A stretch of DNA of 48,414 nt from Thermoplasmatota archaeon (GCA_023487205.1 JAMDBT010000018.1:1-48414), one strand, 5' to 3'; counted from the first letter of the stretch, positions 17,772-26,205 are shown. Made by a program: numbers and translations. The notes: generated by a model not told the origin, from the letters alone.

Positions 17772-18935
17772 TCACTTCGACATACTGCGGAAGAGCCTGT
17801 CATACCTCTGAGCGCAGTTAACCGGAAGATGCAAACTGGCTCGGGCAAGGGCATTCTGGACCTTCTGCTCTATCTTTCCGGGATCGTTGGCCAAGGAGTC
17901 AAGCAGTTTAACGGTATCAGCAACATCGTCGACAAAGAAGACCTCGTTTGTCGAGAAATGTGCAGGGGAGAATCTTGAATCCAGTACTGGAACGACGCCC
18001 GAAAGCATGGCACTCAGCACGGCCAGTTCAATCCCCTGATACCTCTTTGGGAAAAGTATTATGTCAGACGCACGGTAATAATCTCCCAGCGCGGAATGAT
18101 CCAGGAACCCAACATAGTGAACCCTGTCATGTTTGATCGCTTGCGGAGGCCCGACGACGATGAGTCGCCATTTGCTTTGAACACCAATAACCGCTTCAAT
18201 CGCACGGTCCAGCCCGTAATTGAACGGGTTCGTGCCCACCCAAATCGCACACATTCCAGATTCGCCGATCCCCAGTTTCATCCTCAGGTTACGCTTATCC
18301 TCCCGGTTTCGAACCGGGTAAAAATGAGCAGGATCTACGCTGTTTGGTATCAAAAGCACCTTGGCAGGTTTTAGGTGGCCCAGAATCGCTTTTTCTGTGA
18401 CCGCATTGTCGCACACCGCGTACGCAGAAAATTGCAGTGCCAATTGCTCGAAAATCATAGAGGGAAAATAAATGAATCCCATCACGGCTCGTCTAAGGAA
18501 AGTCGAACTTCCAAACAGGGACCTGCCCTTCAACAGGGTAAGACCGGGTAAAGAAAAAACGACACCTTTTCTCCTGAATAGGGTTATGAGTCCACCGTTA
18601 TCGCCATTTATGTGGACTATGTCGAAGTCTCCCGAGCGCTTCGTCAAGTAAAAGAACAGCCACAAGTTGAAAAGAATCTTCTGAAGTACCATATTTCTGA
18701 TTCTCCAAGTCCTTCCACCGAACATGCTTATTGGTCTTGCTCCTTTCAGCTTTTCCGTTCCAGACACACCTCCATTTCGACAGAATACGCATGTAATCTC
18801 ATACCCCATGGAAGAGAGCTCCTTGATCAAGTTCAGCGTTGAATCTTCAATTCCTCCAGAATGGCTCATGGGATTCCCAAAGGTAATTTCCAGTAGGTTC
18901 ACCTTGACAATGTTCTGTCCATTGCCTTCTCCCAT
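17772..18935 (-). CDS. Glycosyltransferase, GT4-like, atypical donor motif
   Basis: The 387-residue protein has a group-1 architecture. It contains NLLEITFGNPMSHSGGIEDSTL (13-34, with the Gly-containing loop), FDIVHINGDNGG, LLIPNSVDPAHFYP, AIWVGTNPFNYGLDRAIEAV, RLIVVGPP and VHYVGFLDHSALGDYYRASD. The segment that should hold E-x7-E reads QGIELAVLS followed by AMLSGVVPVLDS, so both glutamates are replaced. A long hydrophobic stretch (about residues 147-175) may be membrane-associated. It is the first gene of the minus-strand rml operon and is divergent from the ketoisomerase gene. Activity is uncertain because of the lost motif. Confidence 0.8.
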   Translation of the reverse strand: MGEGNGQNIVKVNLLEITFGNPMSHSGGIEDSTLNLIKELSSMGYEITCVFCRNGGVSGTEKLKGARPISMFGGRTWRIRNMVLQKILFNLWLFFYLTKRSGDFDIVHINGDNGGLITLFRRKGVVFSLPGLTLLKGRSLFGSSTFLRRAVMGFIYFPSMIFEQLALQFSAYAVCDNAVTEKAILGHLKPAKVLLIPNSVDPAHFYPVRNREDKRNLRMKLGIGESGMCAIWVGTNPFNYGLDRAIEAVIGVQSKWRLIVVGPPQAIKHDRVHYVGFLDHSALGDYYRASDIILFPKRYQGIELAVLSAMLSGVVPVLDSRFSPAHFSTNEVFFVDDVADTVKLLDSLANDPGKIEQKVQNALARASLHLPVNCAQRYDRLFRSMSK

Positions 18936-18956
18936 TGTCTAGTGAAGCCCGCCACA

Positions 18957-18965
18957 GTAATAATG
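18957..18965 (-). promoter_or_regulatory. TATA-like box for the GT4 gene at 17772-18935
   Basis: The minus-strand CATTATTAC is centred 26 bases upstream of the ATG at 18935, consistent with a leaderless transcript for the rml operon's first gene. Confidence 0.5.
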
Positions 18966-19010
18966 TATCTTCGAGATCTGAGGATTCGACCCAAAAAAAA
19001 AGAAAGAAAC

Positions 19011-19018
19011 GTTTAATT
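19011..19018 (+). promoter_or_regulatory. TATA-like box for the ketoisomerase gene
   Basis: GTTTAATT follows a purine-rich run and is centred 28 bases before the ATG at 19043. That distance favours 19043 over the ATG at 19034 or the far-upstream TTG at 18935. Confidence 0.5.
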
Positions 19019-19042
19019 CTTCCCCCAGTCTGCATGTCTCCG

Positions 19043-19462
19043 ATGACTGGAAATGTTCCTCCTCAGTGGATTATCGAGGCGGATACTCACAAGGACGAAA
19101 GAGGAGAATTGGTCGTAATCACAAGCTCGATTCCTGACAATTTTCGAATAGAGCGCGTGTACATCGTGAAGGGGACCAAAATAAATGTGTCTCGTGGAGG
19201 ACACGCACATCGACGGGTTTCCCAGATTATTTTCCTTTCCTCTGGGAAAATGATGGTAAGGCTGGAAAGTGCGTCAGCTAGCAAAGAATACATTCTTTCT
19301 GACACTTCAAGAGGGATTTACTTACCACCCCTAGTATGGAGCGAGATCATTCCACTGGAAGACGACACCTCATATGTTGTCATGGCTGACGGGCCGTATG
19401 ATCGTAACGAATACATAACTGAAAAGCGGGAGTTTCGGATCAAGGTGGGTGGAGACAGATGA
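19043..19462 (+). CDS. dTDP-4-keto-6-deoxyglucose 3,4-ketoisomerase, FdtA/QdtA family
   Basis: The 139-residue single-cupin protein matches the FdtA/QdtA/WxcM family, which moves the keto group of dTDP-4-keto-6-deoxyglucose from C4 to C3. Signature blocks are DERGELVVI, FRIERVYIV and SRGGHAHRRVSQIIF with the two catalytic histidines (H54 and H56 in this numbering). Then come GIYLPPLVWSEI and VMADGPYDRNEYI. Whether the product has galacto (Fdt) or gluco (Qdt) configuration at C4 cannot be told by eye. The stop overlaps the aminotransferase start by 4 bases (ATGA), as expected for a pathway pair. The frame is open back to 18935 but would then overlap the divergent gene. ATG 19043 is preferred from the TATA position. 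Confidence 0.88.
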   Translation: MTGNVPPQWIIEADTHKDERGELVVITSSIPDNFRIERVYIVKGTKINVSRGGHAHRRVSQIIFLSSGKMMVRLESASASKEYILSDTSRGIYLPPLVWSEIIPLEDDTSYVVMADGPYDRNEYITEKREFRIKVGGDR

Positions 19463-20550
19463 AAGTTCCTTTTCAGAACCTCAGGGCACTGTATCGGGAA
19501 CTGAAGGACGATCTGGATTCCGCGTATTTCAGGGTGATGGAACACGGAAACTTCATTCTAGGGGAAGAAGTGAAACTCTTCGAGAAGGAGTTTGCGAACT
19601 ATTGCGGGTCGAAGTACTGTGTGGGAGTCGCGTCCGGGTTGGATGCACTCACACTCGCCCTGGAGTCCCAGGGGTTCAAGACGGGAGACGAAGTTATCGT
19701 CCCCGCCAACACATACATCGCAACGTGGATTGCCATTAGCAGGGCCGGCCTGGTTCCAGTTCCCGTGGAAGCACGCAAAGGAACCTTCCAGATGGATCAT
19801 GAAAAGATCGGGGATGCCATCACCGAGAGGACAAGGGCGATCATGCCCGTGCATCTTTACTTCCAAACGCCTGACATGGACCCCATACTTGAATTGGGAA
19901 GAGAGTCTGGTGTTAAAGTCATCTCGGATGCAGCACAAGCACACGGAGTTCGGTACAAGGACAGGATAGTGGGCTCACTTTGCGAGATCGAATGCTTCAG
20001 TTTTTTCCCAACGAAAAATTTGGGTGCTCTGGGAGACGGAGGGGCGATAACCACGAATAGTTCAGAGACTTATGAGAAGCTCCTGATGCTAAGAAACTAC
20101 GGCACTAAGAGAAAATACGTCAGCGAGATAATAGGGTACAACTCACGTCTCGATGAGTTGCAGGCGGCATTCCTCAGGGTCAAGATGAGTCGCCTGGAAA
20201 TGTGGAACCGGAAGAGGAGGGAATTGGCCGATCTCTACGCCATGGAGTTAGAGGACTCCGGTCTAGAGATTCCAAGACCACAACCTTACGCGTTGCCAAA
20301 CTGGCACATATACCCAGTGATGTCAGATCAAAGAGACAAAATCCAGAGCAAACTGAACAAAGCTGACGTAGAATCTATTGTACATTATCCGATTCCCCCA
20401 TATCTTCAGGGAGCCTACAAGCAAGAGCATTTCACCCGGTATGATTTTCCCATAAGCACTGAGATTGCGAACAATATACTGAGCCTTCCCATGCACCCAT
20501 ACATGGGCAAGGAGCAAGTTGAATATGTATCCGAAGTGATCAGGTCTTAG
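19459..20550 (+). CDS. DegT/DnrJ/EryC1-family sugar 3-aminotransferase (FdtB/QdtB-like)
   Basis: The 363-residue PLP enzyme would aminate a dTDP-3-keto-6-deoxyhexose, giving dTDP-3-amino-3,6-dideoxy-galactose or -glucose. Visible motifs are VPFQNLRALYRELKDDL at the start, HGNFILGEEVKLFE, CVGVASGLDALTLAL (cofactor phosphate region), NTYIATWIAI, ISDAAQAHG with the PLP-pyridine aspartate D157, and the Schiff-base lysine K186 in SFFPTKNLGALGDGG. YNSRLDELQAAFLRVKM and HYPIPPYLQGAY follow. The ketoisomerase immediately before it is strong evidence for C3 amination rather than C4. No N-acetyltransferase or N-methyltransferase partner was recognised. The end overlaps the convergent FkbM gene by 11 bases. 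Confidence 0.92.
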   Translation: MKVPFQNLRALYRELKDDLDSAYFRVMEHGNFILGEEVKLFEKEFANYCGSKYCVGVASGLDALTLALESQGFKTGDEVIVPANTYIATWIAISRAGLVPVPVEARKGTFQMDHEKIGDAITERTRAIMPVHLYFQTPDMDPILELGRESGVKVISDAAQAHGVRYKDRIVGSLCEIECFSFFPTKNLGALGDGGAITTNSSETYEKLLMLRNYGTKRKYVSEIIGYNSRLDELQAAFLRVKMSRLEMWNRKRRELADLYAMELEDSGLEIPRPQPYALPNWHIYPVMSDQRDKIQSKLNKADVESIVHYPIPPYLQGAYKQEHFTRYDFPISTEIANNILSLPMHPYMGKEQVEYVSEVIRS

Positions 20551-21490
20551 CGCGACCGGCGAATTTCCTTCTCGCCTTGATGTGCCCCAAAATCCGTTGT
20601 TCTCCCGTCAGGATATTCACGGAGTAGCGAGGCAAGGCAACCTTCACATGAAAACCGGCATTTCTCAGCAATCTGGGAATCTGCCCTTTTCCATGAAAGT
20701 ACTCAACATGTACGAGGTCAAACTTTTCAAGAGTCTTAGGATCAATAGAACTGAACAGACCAACTTCACAACCCTCGCAGCTGACTTTAAGAATTGCTCC
20801 CGGGCCTATTCCATAGGTTCTTACTAACTCCTCTAAAGACGTCTTGCTAACCGGGGGCTCATAATGACTGGTCATTGTCTTCCCCTCAAATACTTGCGAA
20901 TCGAAAATCTTGCTTGTTTCACTGTTCTCCATCCTGGTGGCTTCGATCCCCATGGGAAGGAACTCTATCTTGTTCGTCAGACCATTTAGGCTTACGTTTT
21001 CTAATCCCATTGCATACCTGACTGGGTCTGGCTCCAAACCGATTACCCATAAGGCCCCTTTGCATGCAAAATAGAGACACGAATCCGCCACCCCTGCACC
21101 GATGTCCAGAACCATCCTGTTCTTGCAGTCTAGCCAGTCATACCGATTTCCCTCGAAAACATACTGAAAAGCATACCTGTAATTACTTATCCTGATTTCT
21201 TTCCCAAGCTCACCACAATTGACGGTAAATTGGACATCCTTTTCTTCTGCTTTTATCTTTTGAACAAAATCTTTCATGCCATTTGCGAGGAAGGAATTCC
21301 CATTCTTTAGAGTGTATGAACCATTCCCCTTACGCACAAAACTCTTCAAGAGCGAAGCAAGAGGATTTCTGAGGTTTCTCCTAAAGAAGACATACCTAAG
21401 ATACCCCCCATAGGGCATCAAAACCAACGTTACGAATTTAGCGAGCCGTGTCTCGTATTTTGAAGTGCTCACGAATTCCACCGCAGACAT
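20540..21490 (-). CDS. FkbM-family methyltransferase
   Basis: The 316-residue protein has the FkbM-type SAM domain. VLDIGAGVADSCLYFA (127-142) is motif I, VIGLEPDPVRYAMGLENVSLNGL follows, then SLEELVRTYGIGPGAILKVSCEGCEVGLF and FDLVHVEYFHG. This is the usual order of FkbM blocks, with the C-terminal DhE-type acidic region. Family members O-methylate sugars or polyketides, and the setting in a glycan locus suggests a sugar. The first 110 residues are basic with no family match and may bind the lipid-linked acceptor. A TATA-like box upstream indicates separate transcription from the epimerase gene 230 bases upstream. Confidence 0.85.
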   Translation of the reverse strand: MSAVEFVSTSKYETRLAKFVTLVLMPYGGYLRYVFFRRNLRNPLASLLKSFVRKGNGSYTLKNGNSFLANGMKDFVQKIKAEEKDVQFTVNCGELGKEIRISNYRYAFQYVFEGNRYDWLDCKNRMVLDIGAGVADSCLYFACKGALWVIGLEPDPVRYAMGLENVSLNGLTNKIEFLPMGIEATRMENSETSKIFDSQVFEGKTMTSHYEPPVSKTSLEELVRTYGIGPGAILKVSCEGCEVGLFSSIDPKTLEKFDLVHVEYFHGKGQIPRLLRNAGFHVKVALPRYSVNILTGEQRILGHIKARRKFAGRAKT

Positions 21491-21514
21491 CTGGGAAAGT
21501 GCATCAGGACCATG

Positions 21515-21522
21515 GATTAATT
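21515..21522 (-). promoter_or_regulatory. TATA-like box for the FkbM gene
   Basis: The minus-strand AATTAATC is centred about 28 bases before the ATG at 21490. Confidence 0.45.
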
Positions 21523-21720
21523 GGTTCCTTTAGAGAATTTACTCTTGTGCTGTCACCAAAAATCTGCAAATCGAATTCATTGAAGGTCCCGTCGTCTTCC
21601 ACGGTTCCGGCAACGAGTTTTCGAGAGCTGAGAAGAACTTGCAACCTTGATTTCAGTTGGAGCCAAATGCTCGTGAAATAAACCTTCCCTGACCGTTACT
21701 AACTTCAATAGGACAGATTG

Positions 21721-22614
21721 TCAAGATTCCTTTTCCAGAGCTGCCACTTCCTTGATTCCTGCCTCTAGGTCAAATAGGTGTTTCCATCCCGTATCCTGTT
21801 GAATTTTAGCAATATCAGCTTGAGTAAACATCTGGTAGTTCCTCAGCGGATTGCTTACGTGAACTATCCTGGAATTAGATTCGGTAATATTTTTCACCTT
21901 TTGCGCAATATCGTTGAAAGAATGAGTTGTGCCTGATCCAACGTTATAACTATTTCCAGACTTACCCTTCTCAAATGCAGCAATTGTTCCTTCAACCGTA
22001 TCCTTAACGTATATGAAATCCCTCGACTGAGTGCCGTCGCCGTATACCACTATGTCTTCAGATTTCAGAGCGGCGGTCACGAACCTCCAAACGACACTCG
22101 CATACAGGCTCTTTGTGTTCTCTCCCTTTCCGTAGGTGTTGAAATACCTAACCGAAACGACCTCTGTTTCGTTCCTGTTGCTATAATATTTCCCTAACAG
22201 TTCCCCGAATACCTTGGTCAGGGGGTACAGGTTAACGTGATTCAATGAAATCCCGGATTCACTTACCTTCTCTTTCAGATCACCGTAAGTCGAAGAGGAA
22301 GAAGCAAACACAACCCTGGGCACACCGTTTTCTGAGGCACACTTCAGGACATTCAAAGTCCCCATCACATTTACCGTAAATCCGTCGACTGGATCTTTCT
22401 CGAACTGTGGCGGCGAAGTGATTGCAGCGAGGTGAAAGGCTCCATCGATATTCCTGGAAGCCTTGCGAACCAGGTCGTGATCGCAAACGCTTCCCTTGAA
22501 GTCCGGCTTGCCGGCAACGTCGAGTGTCACCACTTCGTTTCTCAAGCTTCTAAGGTGTTGGACGAGGTATCTCCCAATGAATCCCTCTCCGCCCGTAACA
22601 AGGTATCTTGCCAT
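21721..22614 (-). CDS. NAD-dependent nucleotide-sugar epimerase/dehydratase (GalE-like SDR)
   Basis: The 297-residue extended SDR protein opens with YLVTGGEGFIGRYLVQHL. It has the VTLDVAG strand for NAD ribose, FHLAAITSPPQ, a VFASSSSTYGD stretch and the catalytic Y130-x3-K134 in YPLTKVFGELLG. VRYFNTYGKGE, VYGDGTQSRDFIYVKDTV and YNVGSGTTHSFND complete the pattern of UDP-hexose 4-epimerases and related archaeal enzymes. Likely substrates are UDP-glucose or UDP-glucuronate made by the genes upstream in the same run. Exact specificity (Glc, GlcA or N-acetylhexosamine) is not determinable. It starts with ATG and lies 75 bases after the small unknown gene. Confidence 0.88.
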   Translation of the reverse strand: MARYLVTGGEGFIGRYLVQHLRSLRNEVVTLDVAGKPDFKGSVCDHDLVRKASRNIDGAFHLAAITSPPQFEKDPVDGFTVNVMGTLNVLKCASENGVPRVVFASSSSTYGDLKEKVSESGISLNHVNLYPLTKVFGELLGKYYSNRNETEVVSVRYFNTYGKGENTKSLYASVVWRFVTAALKSEDIVVYGDGTQSRDFIYVKDTVEGTIAAFEKGKSGNSYNVGSGTTHSFNDIAQKVKNITESNSRIVHVSNPLRNYQMFTQADIAKIQQDTGWKHLFDLEAGIKEVAALEKES

Positions 22615-22689
22615 TCTTATCTGGTTAATCTGATTTCAACTGCCATTTGAATCTTGTGCAACCTCATTCAACGGCAGAAACGGAACGAA

Positions 22690-23064
22690 TCAGAAATATT
22701 CCCAAAACCTGTCTTCCCACAGATCGAATTCCTCTTTCAATTGTGTGATGCGCTTGGTTTCAAATTCCGCTTTCCTCTTCTCTTTCTTGTAGAGGCGCAT
22801 CAGTTCAGCATAATTGTCTCTTGAGAGCGTATCAAAGCTTTCCCTGATCTCCTTCTCTATGTGAGGGTGCAGCCTTCCCACCTTTCGCCCTTCAAAGAGG
22901 ACTTTGTAAAACCTCTCGTTGCCGAGCGTTACGTGAAATACCCTCCAGTCAATGTCCAGCGATTCCCTGAAACGGTTGCCTACGATGCTTGCGAGTGCCT
23001 CAACCACTTCTGTTTCGTGAGTTCCTGCTCTGGCCTGGAAGGAGATTTCAAGACCCTTCTCCAT
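22690..23064 (-). CDS. Uncharacterised 124-residue protein in the nucleotide-sugar operon
   Basis: I do not recognise the family. The protein appears alpha/beta in its first 75 residues (GLEISFQARAGTHETEVVEAL, then IDWRVFHVTLGNERFYKVLFEGRKVGRL). A strongly charged, probably coiled-coil helix follows (about residues 75-115, rich in Lys/Glu/Arg, including RLYKKEKRKAEFETKRI) and the C-terminus ends in Trp/Phe-rich DLWEDRFWEYF. Codon use (AGG/AGA for Arg) is like its neighbours. It lies between galU and the epimerase gene on the same strand, so a link to UDP-sugar metabolism is possible. The ATG at 23064 is taken as start; an in-frame TTG at 23088 would add 8 residues. Confidence 0.6.
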   Translation of the reverse strand: MEKGLEISFQARAGTHETEVVEALASIVGNRFRESLDIDWRVFHVTLGNERFYKVLFEGRKVGRLHPHIEKEIRESFDTLSRDNYAELMRLYKKEKRKAEFETKRITQLKEEFDLWEDRFWEYF

Positions 23065-23201
23065 GCGAAAACATTCCCCCACCTGCAATAGCGTTTTCTA
23101 TTACATCTCTCCTTCACTTAGATGACAGGAAAAATGGCAAACAGCGTAGCAGAGACCGTAATTCCCTCGAGATGATCACCTCCCCGACCTGATCTTCCAA
23201 A

Positions 23202-24023
23202 CTATTTCGAATCGAAAGAAGAGGCGAAGCGCTTATCCCGTGATACGTACTCCATGAACGTTTTTATCCACAGTTCCTTGGTTCCAATGTCATGCCTGGT
23301 TCCGTTGAACGAGGTCGCGTAGACGTCCCTCTTCCGCACCTGGTCAAGGAGGGCGTCGGTAAGCTGGTATTCCCCATTCCTGCCGGGTTTTGTGGACCTG
23401 ATGGAGTTGAATATGTCAGGCTCAAGCACGTAAATTCCCGTGATGCCCAGGTCTGATTTTGTTTCGGACGGCTCAGGCTTCTCCAGGAGATTCCTGATAG
23501 CCCAGGTTCCCGGTCCCACAGGATCTCCCTCCACCATCCCGTAGTCGCGCATCTTCTCCCGTGTAACCTTCTCAACGGCAATTGTAGGCTTGTCGTATCG
23601 ATCATACGCTTCGAGTATCTGGGAAGTGACCGTCTTATCCGTACCGCTTTCGTAGATTGTATCCCCGAGTAGGACAGTGAAAGGATCTTCACCGACGAAC
23701 GCCTCAGCTGTCAGGACTGCATTTGCGAGACCGATCTGCTTCCTCTGCCTGACGAAATAGATGTCCGGCATTTCGCTGAAGTATGACTCGTCCATGCTGT
23801 CGTCAAGGAAGTGCCTGTCGAAGTAATTGATTATTGCATCTTTCCCGGCGCCGACCACGATGACTATCTCATCAAGCCCCGATTTTACGGCTTCCTCGAC
23901 AACGTAGTGTATGACCGGTTTGTCCACAATCGGGAGCATTTCCTTCGGCTGCGCCCTGGTCAGGGGATAGAACCTGCTCCCTATTCCCGCGGCAGGGATC
24001 ACTGCCTTCCTCACCTTAGGCAT
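23202..24023 (-). CDS. galU: UTP-glucose-1-phosphate uridylyltransferase
   Basis: The 273-residue protein makes UDP-glucose from UTP and glucose-1-phosphate. It has the GalU signature AVIPAAGIGSRFYPLTRAQP followed by KEMLPIVDKPVIHYVVEEAV. Later blocks are EIVIVVGAGKDAI, YFVRQRKQIGLANAVL, FTVLLGDTIY, DYGMVEGDP, LEKPEPSETKSDLGITGIYVL and GEYQLTDAL. Ser replaces the usual Thr in GxGTR. The start overlaps the end of the UDP-glucose dehydrogenase gene by 8 bases, so the product and the next enzyme of the pathway are made from the same message. Confidence 0.95.
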   Translation of the reverse strand: MPKVRKAVIPAAGIGSRFYPLTRAQPKEMLPIVDKPVIHYVVEEAVKSGLDEIVIVVGAGKDAIINYFDRHFLDDSMDESYFSEMPDIYFVRQRKQIGLANAVLTAEAFVGEDPFTVLLGDTIYESGTDKTVTSQILEAYDRYDKPTIAVEKVTREKMRDYGMVEGDPVGPGTWAIRNLLEKPEPSETKSDLGITGIYVLEPDIFNSIRSTKPGRNGEYQLTDALLDQVRKRDVYATSFNGTRHDIGTKELWIKTFMEYVSRDKRFASSFDSK

Positions 24024-25236
24024 GGTTCAGCCCCACCGCATAGAACTTTTCTGAAATATCGGGCGATAGTATACGCCTCCCGTCGATCACGTTCCCCGTG
24101 AATCCCATGGTGCTCAGCCTCCCGAATTCAGGCCATTCGGTGGCAATTACTACAGTCCTGGATTGCTGAATGCACTCTTCCAGGCTGCCGCATCTCGTCG
24201 CGCCCTCGAAAGTCTTGACGACAGGATCATAAAAGTACACGCTTCGGTAGAGCGGAATCAGGGCCCTTACCAGCTTTGCGGCCTGAGACTCGCGGATGTC
24301 ATCGGTGGAATCCTTGAATGCTACCCCCAGAACCGAGATGTCCGTTGCGTTTGAAGGCGGTTCCGCTCTCTTCACCATGTCCAGAAAGCGCGATATCCTC
24401 CCCTCGTTCACCATCCTCGAAGCCTCGACGATCTTCAGGGGATCGCCCTTCTCCTGTGCGAATGACAGGAGCGCCTCCGTATCCTTGGGGAAGCAGGAAC
24501 CACCGTATCCTATCCCGGCTTTGAGGAAGTAAGGAGCAATCCTCCTGTCCATTCCCATCCCCTTCGCAACAACTTCCACGTCTCCGCCTGGAATTCTTTC
24601 ACAGAGATTGGATATCTCGTTTATGAACGATATCTTGATCGAAAGGAACGCATTGCTTGCGTACTTTATCAGTTCCGCGTTTTCGTTGTTTGTGCGCAGC
24701 ACTGGCGATCCCGTGAATTTCCATATATTCTCAACCAGTTGAGCTTCTGGCGCGCCTGCGGATCCGACCACGATCCTGTCCGGATGCCTGGTGTCCTCAA
24801 CCGCACTTCCCTCCCGGGTGAATTCCGGGTTTGATACGACCCTCATTCCGGCTCGTTCCCTCACCATTGATGCGGTTCCGGGAAGCACGGTGCTCTTGAT
24901 CACAATAACCGTGTTTGCATCAACCGAAGAAACTGATTCAGAGGCGCTGACTACGTAACTCAGGTCGATCTTGCCTCCTCTGTTGGGGGTGGGAACACAG
25001 AGGAAGCACGCCGCAGAACCCCTGAGCTGTTCGAACGACGAGGAAAAGTGAATATTCTCCCTGTTCCGTGTCAGGGCTTCTTTCAAGCCCGGCTCGTATA
25101 TGGGCGGCTCTCCCCGGGACAGTGACTCGATCTTGTCCCGATCCACGTCCACAGCGATAATTTCATTGCCCGCCTCTGCCAGTACCGCAACTGTGACGCT
25201 ACCCACATATCCAAGACCCACGACACCGATCTTCAT
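24016..25236 (-). CDS. ugd: UDP-glucose 6-dehydrogenase
   Basis: The 406-residue enzyme oxidises UDP-glucose twice to UDP-glucuronate with NAD. It has GVVGLGYVGSVTVAVLAEAG (4-23, NAD-binding), the VDVDRDKIESLS strand, EPPIYEPGL, LCVPTPNRGGKIDLS and VIKSTVLPGT. SNPEFTREGSAVED and RIVVG follow, then the active-site segment GIGYGGSCFPKDTEAL with the nucleophile C248 and K251. The C-terminal domain has VLGVAFKDSTDDIRES. It matches the standard Ugd/AglM type, not the WecC type seen at 45548. It overlaps galU by 8 bases downstream and the UXS-like gene by 4 bases upstream. Confidence 0.95.
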   Translation of the reverse strand: MKIGVVGLGYVGSVTVAVLAEAGNEIIAVDVDRDKIESLSRGEPPIYEPGLKEALTRNRENIHFSSSFEQLRGSAACFLCVPTPNRGGKIDLSYVVSASESVSSVDANTVIVIKSTVLPGTASMVRERAGMRVVSNPEFTREGSAVEDTRHPDRIVVGSAGAPEAQLVENIWKFTGSPVLRTNNENAELIKYASNAFLSIKISFINEISNLCERIPGGDVEVVAKGMGMDRRIAPYFLKAGIGYGGSCFPKDTEALLSFAQEKGDPLKIVEASRMVNEGRISRFLDMVKRAEPPSNATDISVLGVAFKDSTDDIRESQAAKLVRALIPLYRSVYFYDPVVKTFEGATRCGSLEECIQQSRTVVIATEWPEFGRLSTMGFTGNVIDGRRILSPDISEKFYAVGLNHA

Positions 25237-26162
25237 TTAGACCTCAGCCTGAACCAGTTGATTGTCTTTTCCACCCCGTCTTCCAGGGAAGTCCTCGGTT
25301 CCCAGTTCAAAAGTTTCTTCGCCTTTCCAATATCAGCGGAACGCCGTTCCGGATCGTCAATCCTCTTCTCCGTGTGCTCTATTCCTGAACTGCTTCCAGT
25401 AAGTGCCTTAATCTTTTGCGCCAGTTCAAGAACGGTAAACTCCTTCTCGGAACCCACGTTAAGCACCTCTCCCGATCCATCAGGACTGACGATGAATCTC
25501 CATGATGCCTCAAGCCAGTCATCCACGTACAGGAACGACCTGGTCTGATCCCCTTTCCCGTGCACGGTTATGTTCTCCTCCTTAAGCGCCTGTGAAATGA
25601 ACCTGGGTATTACCCTGCCGTAAAGGCCGTCTTCCCTTATTCTAGGACCGTATACGTTGAATGGTCTCTCTATCCTCACGTCAAGCCCATACTGCCTGTG
25701 ATATGCCATTGCGATGGCCTCAGAGAATCTCTTGCCCTCGTCGTAGCAACTCCGAATTCCATTGGGACTGACGTAACCGTTATACGATTCAGGGGTGGGA
25801 ATAACCTGTGCGTTGCCGTACACTTCCGAAGACGAGGTGTAGAAGAACAATGCGCCAGATTCTCTTGCAATGTCCAGCATTCTTATGGTGCCCGTAGAGT
25901 TCGACATCAGGGTGGCAACGGGATTCATGGAATAATCCTCCGGGGAGGGACGGGACGCGAGATGAGCCACCAGATCGAAATGCACTTTGGAGACGAAATC
26001 TTCAATTCTCTTCCTTACAAATGTCACTTCGTCCCCGTACGAAATGTCCTTACTTGTGGAAAGATCATCAACGACTGTCACGTCATACTTCTCTTTCACC
26101 AGCTTGGTCACAAGGTAATAACCCAGGAAACCGTTTCCACCTGAAACAAGTGCCGATTGCAT
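25233..26162 (-). CDS. UDP-glucuronate decarboxylase-like SDR (UDP-xylose synthase family)
   Basis: The 309-residue SDR protein has SGGNGFLGYYLV (7-18), VVDDLSTS, HLASRPSPEDY and SSSEVYGNAQVIPTPESYNG. It continues with the UXS hallmark RSCYDEGKRFSEAI with Y140 and K144, then ERPFNVYGPRIREDGLYGRVIPRFI and VHGKGDQTRSFLYVDD. UDP-xylose synthases carry the RSCYDEGKR motif and the catalytic Glu in the PE.Y.G loop (here E125). Coupling by a 4-base overlap to UDP-glucose dehydrogenase supplies its expected substrate, UDP-glucuronate. A 4-epimerase or UDP-apiose-type product remains possible. It is the first gene of the operon and has a well-placed TATA-like box. Confidence 0.85.
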   Translation of the reverse strand: MQSALVSGGNGFLGYYLVTKLVKEKYDVTVVDDLSTSKDISYGDEVTFVRKRIEDFVSKVHFDLVAHLASRPSPEDYSMNPVATLMSNSTGTIRMLDIARESGALFFYTSSSEVYGNAQVIPTPESYNGYVSPNGIRSCYDEGKRFSEAIAMAYHRQYGLDVRIERPFNVYGPRIREDGLYGRVIPRFISQALKEENITVHGKGDQTRSFLYVDDWLEASWRFIVSPDGSGEVLNVGSEKEFTVLELAQKIKALTGSSSGIEHTEKRIDDPERRSADIGKAKKLLNWEPRTSLEDGVEKTINWFRLRSK

Positions 26163-26183
26163 TCTTAGGCGGAATCCTCGTGA

Positions 26184-26192
26184 CCATAAATG
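26184..26192 (-). promoter_or_regulatory. TATA-like box for the UXS-ugd-galU operon
   Basis: The minus-strand CATTTATGG is centred 26 bases before the ATG at 26162. It lies just downstream of the small ribbon-helix-helix-like ORF (26206-26454). Confidence 0.55.
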
Positions 26193-26205
26193 ATTCTTTG
26201 GTAAC

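Noticed and set aside
18935-19042. Long N-terminal extension of the ketoisomerase
   Set aside because: It would start with a TTG overlapping the divergent GT4 start, has low complexity, and lies upstream of the TATA-like box position.
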